A stretch of DNA of 64,000 nucleotides from CAVZTX01 sp963778375 (lineage in GTDB: Bacteria > Chloroflexota > Ktedonobacteria > Ktedonobacterales > Ktedonobacteraceae): positions 50,710 to 114,709 of the forward strand of contig CAVZTX010000017.1 of assembly GCA_963778375.1 (NCBI GenBank), given 5' to 3'. The notes below the pieces were generated by a model. It had not been told where the DNA came from. It saw nothing but the letters and a program-made list of their open reading frames with translations, and made no database searches. The translations under genes and the position numbers were made by a program. Position 1 is the stretch's first letter. Each line of letters opens with the position of its first letter. This document shows, one piece after another, positions 8,326 to 18,551 of this stretch.

Positions 8326-9783
8326 ATGAACACCGAAGCTCTGCAACAGTCCATACAGCGCGTCATTGCCTCCGGCCCCTTCGCTGAGACCTGGGAGTCG
8401 CTCAAGGGCTATACGGTTCCCGCATGGTATGAAGATGGGAAGTTTGGCATTTTTATCCATTGGGGCCTCTACTCGGTGCCTGCGTTCGACAACGAGTGGT
8501 ATCCACGCAACATGTACCTCAAGGACTCGGCTGCGTACAAATACCATCTGGATACGTATGGTCCCCAGACGATTTCTGGCTATAAAGAGTTTCTACCCCT
8601 GTTCAAGGCGGAACACTTTGATCCCGATGCCTGGGCGACCCTGTTTCAGCAGGCAGGAGCGAAATATGTCGTGCCCGTCGCCGAACATCACGATGGCTTT
8701 GCCATGTACGATTGTTCCTTCACGCGCTGGAACGCGGTCAAGATGGGGCCGCAGCGCGATGTGCTTGGCGAACTGGCTGCGGCGACCAGGCGCCAGGGTT
8801 TGACCTTCGGGCTTTCATATCATCGGGCTGAACACTGGTGGTTTCTCAATAGTGGCAAGGACATTCCCTCTGATGTGCAAGACCCGCGCTACGCGGATTT
8901 CTATGGGCCGGCCCAGATCGACCCCGAAAACCATCCCCCGGATACCGCCTTTCTGGATGACTGGATGGCCCGTTTAGGCGAGCTGGTCGAGCAGTATCAG
9001 CCACATCTGGTCTACTTCGACTGGTGGATTGAGCAGCCCGGCTTTCAGCCCTATCTGTCGCGCTTCGCTGCGTACTACTATAACTGGGCAGCGGCGTGGA
9101 ACCAGGGAGTGGTCATCAATTATAAACAGGGCGATTTCAAGGATCGGCACGCCTTTGCCGAAGGCTCAGCCGTGTATGATATTGAGCGCGGGCAACTGAG
9201 CGAGATTCTTCCACGCTTCTGGCAATCTGATACCAGCATTTTGCGTAATTCCTGGTGTCATGTGGCCTCCCCAGACTACAAAACCGTACGTGAGTTGATC
9301 AGAGATCTAGTGGACATTGTCAGCAAGAATGGTGCGCTCCTCTTGAATATTGGGCCGCGCGCCGATGGCACCATTCCTGAGCAGGACGCCGAGATGCTGC
9401 GCTCCGTTGGGCGCTGGCTGGCAGTAAATGGCGAGGCCATCTACGCGAGCAGGCCGTGGAAAGTGTTTGGCGAAGGCCCCACCCAGGTAGCGAGCGGCAG
9501 CTTAACCGACGCGAAGAAGCCGGATTTTACCAGCCAGGATATTCGCTTTACGACCAGAGGTGAGACGCTCTATGCCATCTTCCTGACCTGGCCGGAAAAC
9601 GGCAGCGTGGTCATCACGTCGCTGGCTGAGAAGACGGGTCTGTACCCGACTTCGATCACACACGTGGAATTGTTGGGGTCAGATATGCCCCTCTCCTGGG
9701 TGCGTGATGTGACTGGTTTACGGGTGGAACTGCCTGTGGAAAAGCCCTGTGAGCATGCGGGCGTGCTCAAAATTACGGCGTAA
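8326..9783 (+). CDS. Alpha-L-fucosidase, GH29
   Basis: 485 residues from the ATG at 8326, with AAGGGGTG seven bases before it. A GTG at 8317 would overlap the permease stop and cannot be excluded. The N-terminus has the family motif FGIFIHWGLYSVPAF. HDGFAMYDC and LVYFDWW follow; D232 in the latter is the expected nucleophile. GH29 enzymes release L-fucose from alpha-linked side chains. No secretion signal is seen, so it should act on imported fucosylated oligosaccharides. It closes the operon of the CUT1 transporter, so uptake and hydrolysis of the same glycan are probably coupled. Codon use returns to the mixed pattern of this genome at this gene. Confidence 0.93.
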   Translation: MNTEALQQSIQRVIASGPFAETWESLKGYTVPAWYEDGKFGIFIHWGLYSVPAFDNEWYPRNMYLKDSAAYKYHLDTYGPQTISGYKEFLPLFKAEHFDPDAWATLFQQAGAKYVVPVAEHHDGFAMYDCSFTRWNAVKMGPQRDVLGELAAATRRQGLTFGLSYHRAEHWWFLNSGKDIPSDVQDPRYADFYGPAQIDPENHPPDTAFLDDWMARLGELVEQYQPHLVYFDWWIEQPGFQPYLSRFAAYYYNWAAAWNQGVVINYKQGDFKDRHAFAEGSAVYDIERGQLSEILPRFWQSDTSILRNSWCHVASPDYKTVRELIRDLVDIVSKNGALLLNIGPRADGTIPEQDAEMLRSVGRWLAVNGEAIYASRPWKVFGEGPTQVASGSLTDAKKPDFTSQDIRFTTRGETLYAIFLTWPENGSVVITSLAEKTGLYPTSITHVELLGSDMPLSWVRDVTGLRVELPVEKPCEHAGVLKITA

Positions 9784-9880
9784 AACGGAACGACTCGTGT
9801 CTCGCCTCCTCACAGGATTACTAAACGCGAGCGATCCACTTTGAGAGTCTTGACACAAAACCATGCGATAATCAGTTCAT

Positions 9881-9945
9881 CCAGGTTCATCGCCCTCCTC
9901 CGCTGAAGTTTGCCTCTTCTGAAGAGAGAAGATGGATGAACCTGG
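9881..9945. terminator. Long inverted repeat between convergent genes, possible bidirectional terminator
   Basis: CCAGGTTCATC (9881-9891) is perfectly repeated in inverse as GATGAACCTGG (9935-9945). The 43-base interior also contains a CTTCT/AGAAG pairing. CTCTGTTTTCT follows on the plus side. It lies between the end of the fucosidase gene and the end of the oppositely oriented binding-protein gene, so termination from both sides is likely. The large interior is unusual for a simple terminator. Confidence 0.45.
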
Positions 9946-9978
9946 CTCTGTTTTCTAAACAACCTGATGTCAAGTCAT

Positions 9979-11002
9979 TTAGCTAGGGGGATTCGCACAG
10001 CTCGGGTTGAGCAATGCTTGTGTCGCCGGGTCGTTAAAGTTTGCCTTGGTCACGAGAGTGACACCCGTGTCCTCATTCGCAGCCTGCACCCCATTGCGGA
10101 GTTGAATTCACCATCGCTTTGAGGCTATCAAAACCCATCTTAAACGGATTCTGAACCACCAACGCGTCGACCGTCCCCTTCTGAAGGTCCGAGATCAAGG
10201 GGTCTGACGAGTCGAAAGAAATGAGGTGGACCTTCCCTCCCAGTGAGGCAGCGTCCAGGGCCTGCGCTGCGCCTTCACCACCCTGTTGGTTGGCAGCGTA
10301 GATGCCCTTGATATCAGGATGCGCGCTCAGGATATTTTGTGTTTGGCTCAATGCTTTGGCGGAATCGCTACCATTCGCTTGATCTGCGACGATCTGAATG
10401 TTGGGAAACTTGGCTGCCAATTCTTGCTTGAAACCATTTACCCGTTGGTCGTTGGTCGCAGAACCAGGAACGAATTCCAGAACAGCGATCTTGCCGGTTC
10501 CATTCAACAACATCCCCATTTCATCAGCCGCTTTGGCTGCAGCGGCCGAATTATCGGTTGCAAAAAGAGGGACCGTTTGTGGAGTCGTTCCCGAATCAAA
10601 ATTGAAGACGGGAATGTGTGAGTTCAGAGCCTGCTGTGTTATCGGGGCAAGCGCTTTGGCATCGGTTGCGGCGTAGAGGATGCCGTCAGGAGATTGGGTG
10701 ATATAGTTCTGGAGGAGCGAAATCTGGTCCGAAATCTGAGTATCGGTTTGCACGCCATTCCAGACAACATTCACATTAGGCACCTTGGATGCGTAACACT
10801 TGATGCCGTTTTCCACGATGGTCCAATAGCTGCTGGCGACCGACTTGGGAACAGCAATGATTTTCAACGCCTTTGGCCCACTCGAAGTGCCTGAAGTGCT
10901 ACCAGTAGTGGTTGAGGTGCTACCACAAGCCGCAAGAAGCAAAGCCAAGAAAACGACCATGATCGGGGCAAATGTGCGATAAGCCCCCTTTTGTTTGAAC
11001 AT
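9979..11002 (-). CDS. Sugar ABC transporter substrate-binding lipoprotein (CUT2, ribose-binding type), frameshifted near C-terminus
   Basis: The start is the ATG at 11002, with GAGG just before it and the lipobox LLLAAC following the membrane stretch. The fold is the PBP type I (RbsB-like) family that binds monosaccharides. As sequenced, the frame stops at 10073. However, the expected C-terminal sequence (LRNGVQAANEDTGVTLVTKA and on) continues in another frame to a TAA at 9979. A single extra base near 10102 explains this. The truncation would remove roughly 40 residues. It is the distal gene of the minus-strand transporter operon with the permease and double ATPase. The ligand is probably L-fucose or a related sugar, inferred from the divergent catabolic operon. 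Confidence 0.85.
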
Positions 11003-11199
11003 GTTGTCCTCACCCTTTCTGTAGATGTAACAACGATTGGTACGAACGGCCAGCGTGTACCAGGAACTGCTCACGACAAGGAATGAGAATAGGCGCTGAT
11101 GCACCACCCCCTTTCAGAAAGAGCGCAACGTACTCCCAATGTGTTCGGATGTGCTCACCACACCCGATTCTCACGGCTACCTGATCAGTGCTGCTTGCG

Positions 11200-12267
11200 T
11201 TACGAAGAGAGCGATGCAATTCGCCGACGCCGGAATTGATCCCAAAGGACAGCAAGCCAGATTACGACGCCGATAATGACATTTTGCCAGAAGTCGTTGA
11301 CGTCGAGCAGCACCGCGCCATCGCGGATCAGTCCGATCAGAAACACTCCGAGGAGGGTGCCGACAATGGTACCTTGCCCACCAAAGAGGCTGGCCCCGCC
11401 AACCACACACGCGGCGATGACGTCCAGTTCCAACCCGATGCCGAAGTTTGGTTCGGCTATACCCAGGCGCGACACTGCAATCATACCCGCCAGGCCGGTC
11501 AGTAGGCCCAGGATCACATAGACCGCCAGCAAATATTTTTTGACGGGAATACCCGAGAGGCGCGCTGCTTCCCGATTGGAGCCAATCGCATAGGTATAGC
11601 GGCCCAGACGGGTGTGGCTCAAGAGAAAATAGGCGAGCACCGATAGAACCACCAGGATCATCAGAGCGACCGGGATACCCGCCAGTTTCCCTAAGCCGAT
11701 CACCCCAAAGTTATCCGGCCCCAGGACGCTCGCTGGCCCGATCACCACGACGGCATTCGTGTACACGTCTGTGAGGCCGCGCACGACTGTCTGCATGCCA
11801 AGTGTGGCAATAAAAGGATTCAGGTTGGCAACGCTGATGAGCAAGCCGTTTCCCAGACCAACGACGCCGCCCGCGAGGATGGCAACGAGCAGCGCCTGTG
11901 GCCAGTTCCATCCATGCGCAATAAGTTCAACTCCCACCACTCCAGTCATCGCCGCGGTCGAGCCGACCGACAGATCTATGCCCGCGGTGATGATCACAAA
12001 GGTCATGCCGAGCGCCATGACAGCCGTGACAGCATTTTGCTCGATGATATTGATTAAGTTATTCGTTGTCAGGAAGACCGGTGAGGCAAATGCGAGAAAG
12101 ATGAACACCACTATCAACGCGCCTGCCGCTGTCCCCTGTGCAATAAAGTTTCCCAGCCGCTCTTTCACCCTCGGCGGTATCGCCCGCCGCCCAGCCGGTT
12201 GTTCTCCGGGTGCAGGAGCCGCTTCGGAGCCGATAGCCTCGTTTGTCGACGGGATGGCATCTTTCAT
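11200..12267 (-). CDS. Sugar ABC transporter permease, RbsC-type (CUT2)
   Basis: 355 residues: a polar N-terminal tail of about 40 residues, then eight to ten hydrophobic segments. Family signatures visible are TAGIDLSVGS and NPFIATLGM. RbsC-type subunits form the homodimeric pore for monosaccharides. The start overlaps the end of the ATPase gene by four bases. About 200 bases separate it from the binding-protein gene, so that last gene may have additional control. Confidence 0.94.
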   Translation of the reverse strand: MKDAIPSTNEAIGSEAAPAPGEQPAGRRAIPPRVKERLGNFIAQGTAAGALIVVFIFLAFASPVFLTTNNLINIIEQNAVTAVMALGMTFVIITAGIDLSVGSTAAMTGVVGVELIAHGWNWPQALLVAILAGGVVGLGNGLLISVANLNPFIATLGMQTVVRGLTDVYTNAVVVIGPASVLGPDNFGVIGLGKLAGIPVALMILVVLSVLAYFLLSHTRLGRYTYAIGSNREAARLSGIPVKKYLLAVYVILGLLTGLAGMIAVSRLGIAEPNFGIGLELDVIAACVVGGASLFGGQGTIVGTLLGVFLIGLIRDGAVLLDVNDFWQNVIIGVVIWLAVLWDQFRRRRIASLSS

Positions 12268-13772
12268 AGCATAACTCCTTCAGTGGCTCCCGTAGCCAGG
12301 GTCATAATGCGCTCCTCTGTGAATTCACTACGCTGAAGTTCGCCGGTGATGCGTCCTTCATGCAAGACGACCAGGCGGTCGCACATATTGATCAGTTCTG
12401 GCAAATACGAGGAAATGAGGACGATTGCACGCCCCTCACTGGCCAAGGTGCCGATTAATTCAAAGAGTTCTGACTTGGCATTCACATCGATGCCCCGCGT
12501 AGGTTCATCGAAAAAGAGCACGCGCGCGCGGGTTTCCAGCCAGCGCGCGACGATGACTTTTTGCTGGTTGCCGCCAGATAAGACAGTCACTTTGCGATGA
12601 ACCGATTGAGTGCGTATTTTGAGGCGGTCACTGGCGCGTAGAGCAATGCGCTCTTCCTTGCGAAGTTCAATCCATGACGCGACGGTAGGTAGATTGGCCA
12701 GGGTGATATTCTGCGCAATATCCAGGGTCATCGCCAGACCATCTCTTTTGCGGTCCTCGGTCAGGTAGCCAACGCCGGCGGCTATGGCACTGACAGGGGA
12801 AGTGATTGAGAGGCGCTTCCCTTCCAGCCAGATACTTCCCGCGTCGATGGGATCGGCCCCAAACACAGCGCGCGCAAGCTCCGTTCGCCCCGACCCGATC
12901 AGTCCGGCAAAACCAAGAATTTCTCCGGCACGGACTTCAAATGTACACTGGTGAAGAATCCCACGCCGGGTGATCCCCTCGGCGCGCAATAATACCGGGC
13001 CAATTTTGGGTTCGGGTTTAGGATACAACTGTTGGATGTCGCGCCCCACCATCAGTCGTATGAGTTTCTGCTGATCAAGGTCACTGCGCGGTAGTGTGGC
13101 AACTACCTTCCCGTCTCGCATCACAGTGACGCGGTCAGCAATCTGGAAAATCTCATCCAGGCGGTGGGAGATGTAGAAAACGGCGATACCTTGAGCAGTC
13201 AACCCCCGAATGACGGAAAAGAGGCGGGCGATTTCCGAATCCGTCAGTGTCGCCGTAGGTTCATCCATGATGACTAATTTCGCCTCGATATCCAGCGCCT
13301 TGGCAATTTCGACCATCTGCTGTTCAGCGACCGACAAGGTGGAGACGATGCGCCTTGGATCAATGTGCAATCCTACCCGTTGTAGGAGTCGGCGCGCCTG
13401 TTCGACTTCAGCACGTTTATCGATGGCCCCAAAGCGCGTACTTTCGCGACCAAGGACAATATTTTGCGCCACGGTGAGGTGCGGCGCCAGGGCGAATTCT
13501 TGATACACCATCGAAATGCCCAGCCGTTGGGCATGCCGCGGATTGATGATAGCCACTTCCTGCCCATTCAGCAAAACTTTCCCAGAGGTGGGCCGCTCGA
13601 CCTGGGAAAGCAACTTCATCAGTGTCGATTTGCCGGCACCGTTCTCCCCGGCGACGACATGCACCTCGCCAGGAAAGATATCGAGCGAAACAGTATCGAC
13701 TGCCAGCACACCCGGGAACTGCTTTGAAATGTTGACCAGTTGGACCAGGGGCGATTGTTGTGATAATGCCAT
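12264..13772 (-). CDS. Sugar ABC transporter ATPase, RbsA-type double ATP-binding protein
   Basis: 502 residues with two nucleotide-binding domains in tandem. The first has Walker A GENGAGKST, signature LSVAEQQMVEIAKAL and Walker B LVIMDEPT. The second has the typical degenerate Walker A GLIGSGRTELAR (no lysine), then LSGGNQQKV and LFFDEPTRGID. This split of active and degenerate sites is normal in the CUT2 family. It energises import through the downstream permease. It is the first gene of the transporter operon and diverges from the GntR regulator gene about 440 bases away. Confidence 0.95.
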   Translation of the reverse strand: MALSQQSPLVQLVNISKQFPGVLAVDTVSLDIFPGEVHVVAGENGAGKSTLMKLLSQVERPTSGKVLLNGQEVAIINPRHAQRLGISMVYQEFALAPHLTVAQNIVLGRESTRFGAIDKRAEVEQARRLLQRVGLHIDPRRIVSTLSVAEQQMVEIAKALDIEAKLVIMDEPTATLTDSEIARLFSVIRGLTAQGIAVFYISHRLDEIFQIADRVTVMRDGKVVATLPRSDLDQQKLIRLMVGRDIQQLYPKPEPKIGPVLLRAEGITRRGILHQCTFEVRAGEILGFAGLIGSGRTELARAVFGADPIDAGSIWLEGKRLSITSPVSAIAAGVGYLTEDRKRDGLAMTLDIAQNITLANLPTVASWIELRKEERIALRASDRLKIRTQSVHRKVTVLSGGNQQKVIVARWLETRARVLFFDEPTRGIDVNAKSELFELIGTLASEGRAIVLISSYLPELINMCDRLVVLHEGRITGELQRSEFTEERIMTLATGATEGVML

Positions 13773-14212
13773 GCCTGCTCTCCCATTGTCTGCTATGACG
13801 TTCCTGCTCTTCTATGGGTCGACTGCTTCGTTCCCTGGGACAGAATGAAGTTACTTTAAATACATGACGTTGGAAGTTATATAACATAAAGAGTACCACT
13901 CTGTCAATAGCAATGAGTATGATTTTAAGGCTGTGAAATACAAAAACCAAGATAGGATTCGGCTTTTTCCCCTCGTTAAATTCTGTCTCCAAAAACATCC
14001 AGATTTCCTCAAATAAGAAATGAAGCGCTCTTGGCGTTAGATAACTCTTATCAGATGAGAGGGGGTTGAAAAATTCTGATAAGTATGCTAAAGTATCACT
14101 CAACAACCCTTGCTTTTCTGTAAATGGATGTGTCAGAACTTGCAATGAGTAATACTTTTAGATGCACATTCGGAGCAAGGAAGTGTACACATCAGCCGGG
14201 GGAGATATCTTC
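13773..14212. promoter_or_regulatory. Divergent control region between the CUT2 transporter and the GntR/catabolic operon
   Basis: No gene is seen here. On the plus strand, TTGAAA (14066-14071), 17 bases and TAAAGT (14089-14094) make a fair promoter for the GntR gene. On the minus strand, TTGACA (13917-13912) is a good -35 box for the transporter, though the matching -10 box is unclear. Two short perfect palindromes, GTTATATAAC (13876-13885) and GTGTACAC (14183-14190), are candidate operators for the GntR protein. An upstream in-frame ATG at 14162 lacks a ribosome binding site. Confidence 0.5.
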
Positions 14213-14956
14213 ATGGAAAAACACGAGTTGCCGGTCTATCGTCCACAATATGAGCGAATCGCTGAGTTGATTGTGGAGTTTATTACCGAGCAACGACTCC
14301 GCCCCGGTGATCGCTTGCCGACGGAGCAGAAGTTTGCTGAGCAGTTTGGGGTCAGTCGCACTATCGTGCGTGATGCGATCAAAATGCTGACGCCCTCCGG
14401 GTTGGTACGCCCCCGCAGAGGAAGTGGCATTTTTGTTGGTGAACAAGAGCAGCAGCCAGCACCAATTTCGCGCTTGCATCTAGCTTCACCCGCTGCGCCG
14501 GAGCGTATTAGCGATTTATTTGAGTATCGCAGCTTCCAGGAGATGCAAACGGCCCGCCTTGCAGCACAACAGATCACCGTTGCGGAACTGCGCACCGTCG
14601 AACATTTTTTATCGATGAATAGAGAAGCGGCGAAATCAGAAGACCGAGAAACATTTCTCAGAAGCGATGATGAATTTCATCGCAGTATTGCCATTGCCTC
14701 GCACAATGTCTTTTTTGTGGAAACGGTAACTTCCATCCTTCAACTCCAAAGATGGGCGGTCAAAATCTTAACCGGAGGCGCGCCAGGGTCATCCTGGTTA
14801 GCGGTGGAGCAGCACACGAGGCTCTTTGAAGCCATACGGGATGGAAAGCCAGATCCAGCCGCCGAGGCAGCTCGCGACCATGTCGAATCCGTCTTTAGCG
14901 CGTATCAACGAGAGGTCAGGCGCCTGCTGATGGGCGACGAGGATTCTTCGTCTTGA
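14213..14956 (+). CDS. GntR family transcriptional regulator, FadR subfamily
   Basis: 247 residues from the ATG at 14213, with GGGGGAG eight bases before it. The winged helix (about residues 9-75) includes LRPGDRLPTEQKFAEQFGVS and a wing ending in RRGSGIFV. The C-terminal all-helical FCD domain carries a metal/ligand site; His and Asp residues are seen in DDEFHRSI and in the later ARDHVES helix. FCD regulators commonly sense sugar acids or other carboxylates. It heads the plus-strand catabolic run and diverges from the CUT2 transporter, so it probably controls both in response to an aldonate or ketodeoxy-acid intermediate (inference). Confidence 0.9.
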   Translation: MEKHELPVYRPQYERIAELIVEFITEQRLRPGDRLPTEQKFAEQFGVSRTIVRDAIKMLTPSGLVRPRRGSGIFVGEQEQQPAPISRLHLASPAAPERISDLFEYRSFQEMQTARLAAQQITVAELRTVEHFLSMNREAAKSEDRETFLRSDDEFHRSIAIASHNVFFVETVTSILQLQRWAVKILTGGAPGSSWLAVEQHTRLFEAIRDGKPDPAAEAARDHVESVFSAYQREVRRLLMGDEDSSS

Positions 14957-15066
14957 ACCACGCCTGCTGATAAGATAACGGGTACCGCTTTGTACTCACT
15001 CAATCAAGCTCCTGGATGGCATCCATGGAGTGAGAGTTCTTTGCGTCCATAAAGAAAGGACCTCAG

Positions 15067-16084
15067 ATGCGTGCGCTTAGCCTTGATGCTCCCGGTAAGA
15101 TACAAATGGTTTCTGTTTCTGATCCACCTGTGCCAGGACCTGCAGAGGCACTGATCCACATCAGGCAGGTAGGCATCTGCGGGACTGACTACCACGCCTT
15201 TCATGGCAATCAGCCATTCTTTACGTATCCAAGGATTCTTGGTCATGAACTCGGTGTTGAAATAGTGGCTGTCGGAACAGACGTGCACCATCTTGCGCAA
15301 GACGATCATTGCGCAGTACGCCCCTATCTCTCTTGCGGTTCCTGTCCAGCCTGTCTGCGGGGCAAGCCGAATTGCTGCCTCTATCTGCAGGTTTTTGGGG
15401 TCCATGTTGATGGGGGATTGCGCGAATTTGCGCTGCTGCCTGCTGCCTATTTGCATCCTGCCAGGACACTCACCTTTGAACAGCTTGCCCTGGTCGAGCC
15501 GCTTGCTATCGGTGCCCATGCGGTCGCGGGGGCAGAGATTGCAAAAGGGGAGCGAGTGCTCGTCGTAGGAGTAGGCCCTATCGGCCTGGCCGTCACGCAA
15601 TTTGCGCTGCTTATGGGCGCCCAGGTGATCGTGACAGATATCAGCCAGCAACGGCTTGCCTTCTGCCAGAACCTGTGGCCTTCGGTCACGTGCATCGATG
15701 GGAGTGAGCCAGTGGTCGAGGCCCTTGAGCGCCTCCTGGGCGACGATTTCCCCACAGTGGTCTTCGATGCTACCGGTAATCCTCAATCGATGCAAGCCGC
15801 CTTCACTTACGTAGGCTATGGGGGGCGAGTGATCTTTGTTGGATTATCCCAGTGGGAATATTACCTTCTCTGACCCGCTTTTCCACAGCCGTGAGGTGAC
15901 ATTGCTCGCTAGCCGTAATGCCCTGGCCGCCGATTTTGACCGTATCATTGCTGCGCTTCAAGCAGACGAGTTCAATCTGGCTTCCTGGATTACCGACCGC
16001 GCCACGCTCGAAACGGCTGCGGATGCGTTTCCACAATGGATCGGCGCTAATAGCGTCATGATTAAAGGCCTTATCAGTATCTAG
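15067..16084 (+). pseudogene. Zinc-binding alcohol dehydrogenase (sugar/aldonate dehydrogenase), split by a frameshift
   Basis: Medium-chain dehydrogenase. The catalytic zinc region GICGTDYHAFHG and GHELGVEI is followed by the structural zinc cysteines (CGSCPACLRGKPNC). A Rossmann motif VVGVGPIGL comes next. The first frame ends at 15873, while the true C-terminus (PSGNITFSDPLFHSREVTLL and on) reads in another frame to 16084. One extra T at about 15847 restores a continuous protein of about 338 residues. The family includes L-threonine 3-dehydrogenase, L-galactonate 5-dehydrogenase and L-idonate-type enzymes. The next two genes (tagaturonate epimerase-like, mannonate-type SDR) make oxidation of a hexonate to a keto-uronate the most attractive role. 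Whether the frameshift is real is open. Confidence 0.8.
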
Positions 16085-16145
16085 TATGCACTCTGAGCAA
16101 ATCAGGGAGCTTTCCGCGATCCAGATAAAAGGAGACAACACGGAA

Positions 16146-17655
16146 ATGCAGCTAAGCGACAGCACTCACCAGATTTTCACAGAGTTGCGCGTCTACCCCT
16201 CATCAGTCACCCAACAAGGGGAGCTGACCTATGCGCTCGCTGAGCCTAAGCCGGGACAACGCCAACTGGTCATTCTTGCACCACCTGCATCCAGGTGGTT
16301 AGAACAGTTCGTGGGAGAGGCCAGCACGAGCGCCGCCCAGACGGTGCTAGTCGGTCCGCTCGAAAGTCACAATGCCACGGCACTGCGCAGCCAACTCTCC
16401 TGGTTGAATCCGGTCACACTGGGACTTGGAACAAGCGCTGGTTTTGGAGATCGCCTTGGGATAGCCACCCCAGGGCATCTGCGTGCGCTTAGAGAGGCAG
16501 GCGGGCATATCGCCCCGATTCCCGCACAGCAATCAATTCGCGAGATGACCCGAACTGGGCGCAGTCCACAACAGGTATTTGATGATGCCATGTGGGGCGT
16601 CTTTGCCGAAGGCTGGCGTTCTGGTTTTGCCGCTGATGCAGATCACCTGAAGTCCACAGAAGATATTGATCGTTGCGTGGCCGCTGGCTACACATTCTAT
16701 ACCTTTGACCCAGGAGAGCATGTTGATAGCACGGCAGACGCAGCGTCCGTCGCCGCGTTGCATCAAAAGTTCGAAGCGCTCCCGTGGGCTGCACTGGAAG
16801 ATACCCCCGAGGATCTGCTGGCGCGCTATTTGGCCCCCCAGTATGTTGAGGGACGGGTTATCCGGTTCGATGGGGAAACCCTCGTGCGTGCCAGTGTCAA
16901 GTATGGGCGCGCTATTGCTCATGTTACCAGGCTTTATCGTCATCTTGCTACCGTTGGCTCCGGGCGTGCCTGGGAGGTTGAGATCTCAGTAGACGAGACT
17001 GAGACGCCAACGACCCCCGCCGAACATGTGTTATTTCGCAACCGAGTTGCGCCGGCTAGGGGTTCAGTGGGTGAGTCTCGCGCCGCGTTTTGTTGGGCGC
17101 TTCGAGAAGGGGGTGGACTACATTGGTGATCTCGCCGCGTTCACAGCAAACTTTGCCACCCATGCAGCTATTGCGCGCACCCTGGGGCCGTATAAGCTGA
17201 GCCTGCACTCGGGGTCGGATAAATTCAGCATCTACGAGATCGCGGCACGTGAAACCCAGGGCGCCGTGCATCTGAAGACGGCGGGCACCAGCTACCTCGA
17301 AGCGTTGCGGACGGTCGCTCAAGTGCAACCCGATTTACTGCATGACATCTATGCCTTCTCGCTTGAGCGGTATGAAACAGATCGCGTCAGCTATCATGTC
17401 TCAGCAGAGATTCACCGTGCCCCCACTCCTATGGACTTGCGAGATATAGCAGTGCCCATGCTGCTTGACCAATTCGATGCACGCCAGATCTTGCATGTCA
17501 CCTTTGGCTCGGTCTTGACGGCGCAAGATCCCGGTGGGCGCAGGCGTTTCTATGACCGGATGATGGAGGTCTTGAATATCCATCGTGAAGCCTATGCTGC
17601 CAATCTCAAGTCACATTTCCTCCGCCATCTGCGCCCTTTCGCAGCCTACAGCTAA
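16146..17655 (+). pseudogene. Tagaturonate/fructuronate epimerase-like protein (UxaE family), split by a frameshift
   Basis: About 500 residues when the two frames are joined. The ATG at 16146 has AAGGAG 11 bases upstream, whereas an in-frame ATG at 16086 has no binding site. The first frame covers the barrel with SAGFGDRLGIATPGH and AADADHLKS, and degenerates after TPAEHV near 17030. The other frame continues with FATELRRLGVQWVSLAPRFV and LSLHSGSDKFSIYE. One extra T restores continuity. UxaE proteins interconvert D-tagaturonate and D-fructuronate in hexuronate catabolism and use a metal bound by His/Asp/Glu in a barrel. It lies between a hexonate-type dehydrogenase and a mannonate-oxidoreductase-like SDR, which supports this role. 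Confidence 0.75.
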
Positions 17656-17705
17656 GAAGCGAAGATAGAATTGCATATGTCCGAAGGAATCAATGGAGGC
17701 TCACC

Positions 17706-18527
17706 ATGAATATCAGCGAACTTTTCGATCTTCACGGGCGGACCGTACTCATTACTGGCGGTAGCGGCGTGTTGGGCAGAGTCATGGCGAGTGGGCTTGC
17801 TCAGGCTGGTGCCCATGTCGCCGTCCTGGGGCGGCGAGAGGAACCGGCCCTGGCTGTCGCAGCCACAATTCGAGCAGCCGGGGGAGAAGCGATAGGTGTG
17901 GCTGCCGACGTACTCGACCGCCCCGCACTAGAAAGAGCCAACGAAACCATCACCGCAACCTTGGGACCTGTCGATATTCTCATTAACGGCGCGGGGGGCA
18001 ATCAACCTGAAGCTACCACCGGACCAGACCGCACTTTCTTTCAACTCGAAATGGCGGCGATCCGACACGTCTTCGATACGAATGTCACCGGGGCGATCAT
18101 GTGCAGCCAGGTTTTTGGGCGTGTCATGGCCGAGCGGCGACAAGGATGCATTATCAATGTCGCTTCGATGGCCGGTCTGCGCCCGCTGACGCGCGTCGTC
18201 ACCTATAGTGCGGCGAAGGCTGCCTTGATCAACTTTACTCAATGGCTCGCCGTTCACATGGCTCAGGAACATAGCCCAGCTATTCGTGTGAATGCCATCG
18301 CCCCTGGTTTCTTCCTGACCGAACAGAACCGCTATTTGCTGCTGGATGCCGAAGGCAAGCTGACACCGCGCGGGCAGGCGATCGTCAACCACACGCCAGC
18401 AGGTCGCCTGGGCGAGCCAGCAGACTTACTCGGTACCCTGCTCTGGCTGGTCAGTCCCGCCTCGGCCTTTGTTACCGGCGTCGTGATCCCGGTGGATGGC
18501 GGCTTCGCCTCCTGTAGCGGTGTATAG
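17706..18527 (+). CDS. SDR oxidoreductase, D-mannonate/fructuronate-type
   Basis: 273 residues. NAD(P)-binding motif TGGSGVLG, then NGAGG, catalytic Ser in NVASMAG, and YSAAK with catalytic Tyr and Lys. The insertion after NGAGGNQPEATTG and the C-terminal PVDGGFASCSGV resemble bacterial fructuronate reductases of the SDR class, which reduce D-fructuronate to D-mannonate. That fits its place directly after the tagaturonate-epimerase-like gene. 2-dehydro-aldonate or gluconate 5-dehydrogenase activity is an alternative. It is part of the plus-strand operon, with the next gene starting 24 bases after its stop. Confidence 0.85.
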   Translation: MNISELFDLHGRTVLITGGSGVLGRVMASGLAQAGAHVAVLGRREEPALAVAATIRAAGGEAIGVAADVLDRPALERANETITATLGPVDILINGAGGNQPEATTGPDRTFFQLEMAAIRHVFDTNVTGAIMCSQVFGRVMAERRQGCIINVASMAGLRPLTRVVTYSAAKAALINFTQWLAVHMAQEHSPAIRVNAIAPGFFLTEQNRYLLLDAEGKLTPRGQAIVNHTPAGRLGEPADLLGTLLWLVSPASAFVTGVVIPVDGGFASCSGV

Positions 18528-18551
18528 AAAGGCTGGAGAAGGAGGAGTGGA

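Noticed and set aside
7538..8326. Long minus-strand frame opposite the second permease
   Set aside because: Same high-GC3 artefact. Extremely charged composition and no ribosome binding site.
9850..9872. TTGACA followed by GATAAT
   Set aside because: The spacing is only 11 bases and no gene follows on the plus strand.
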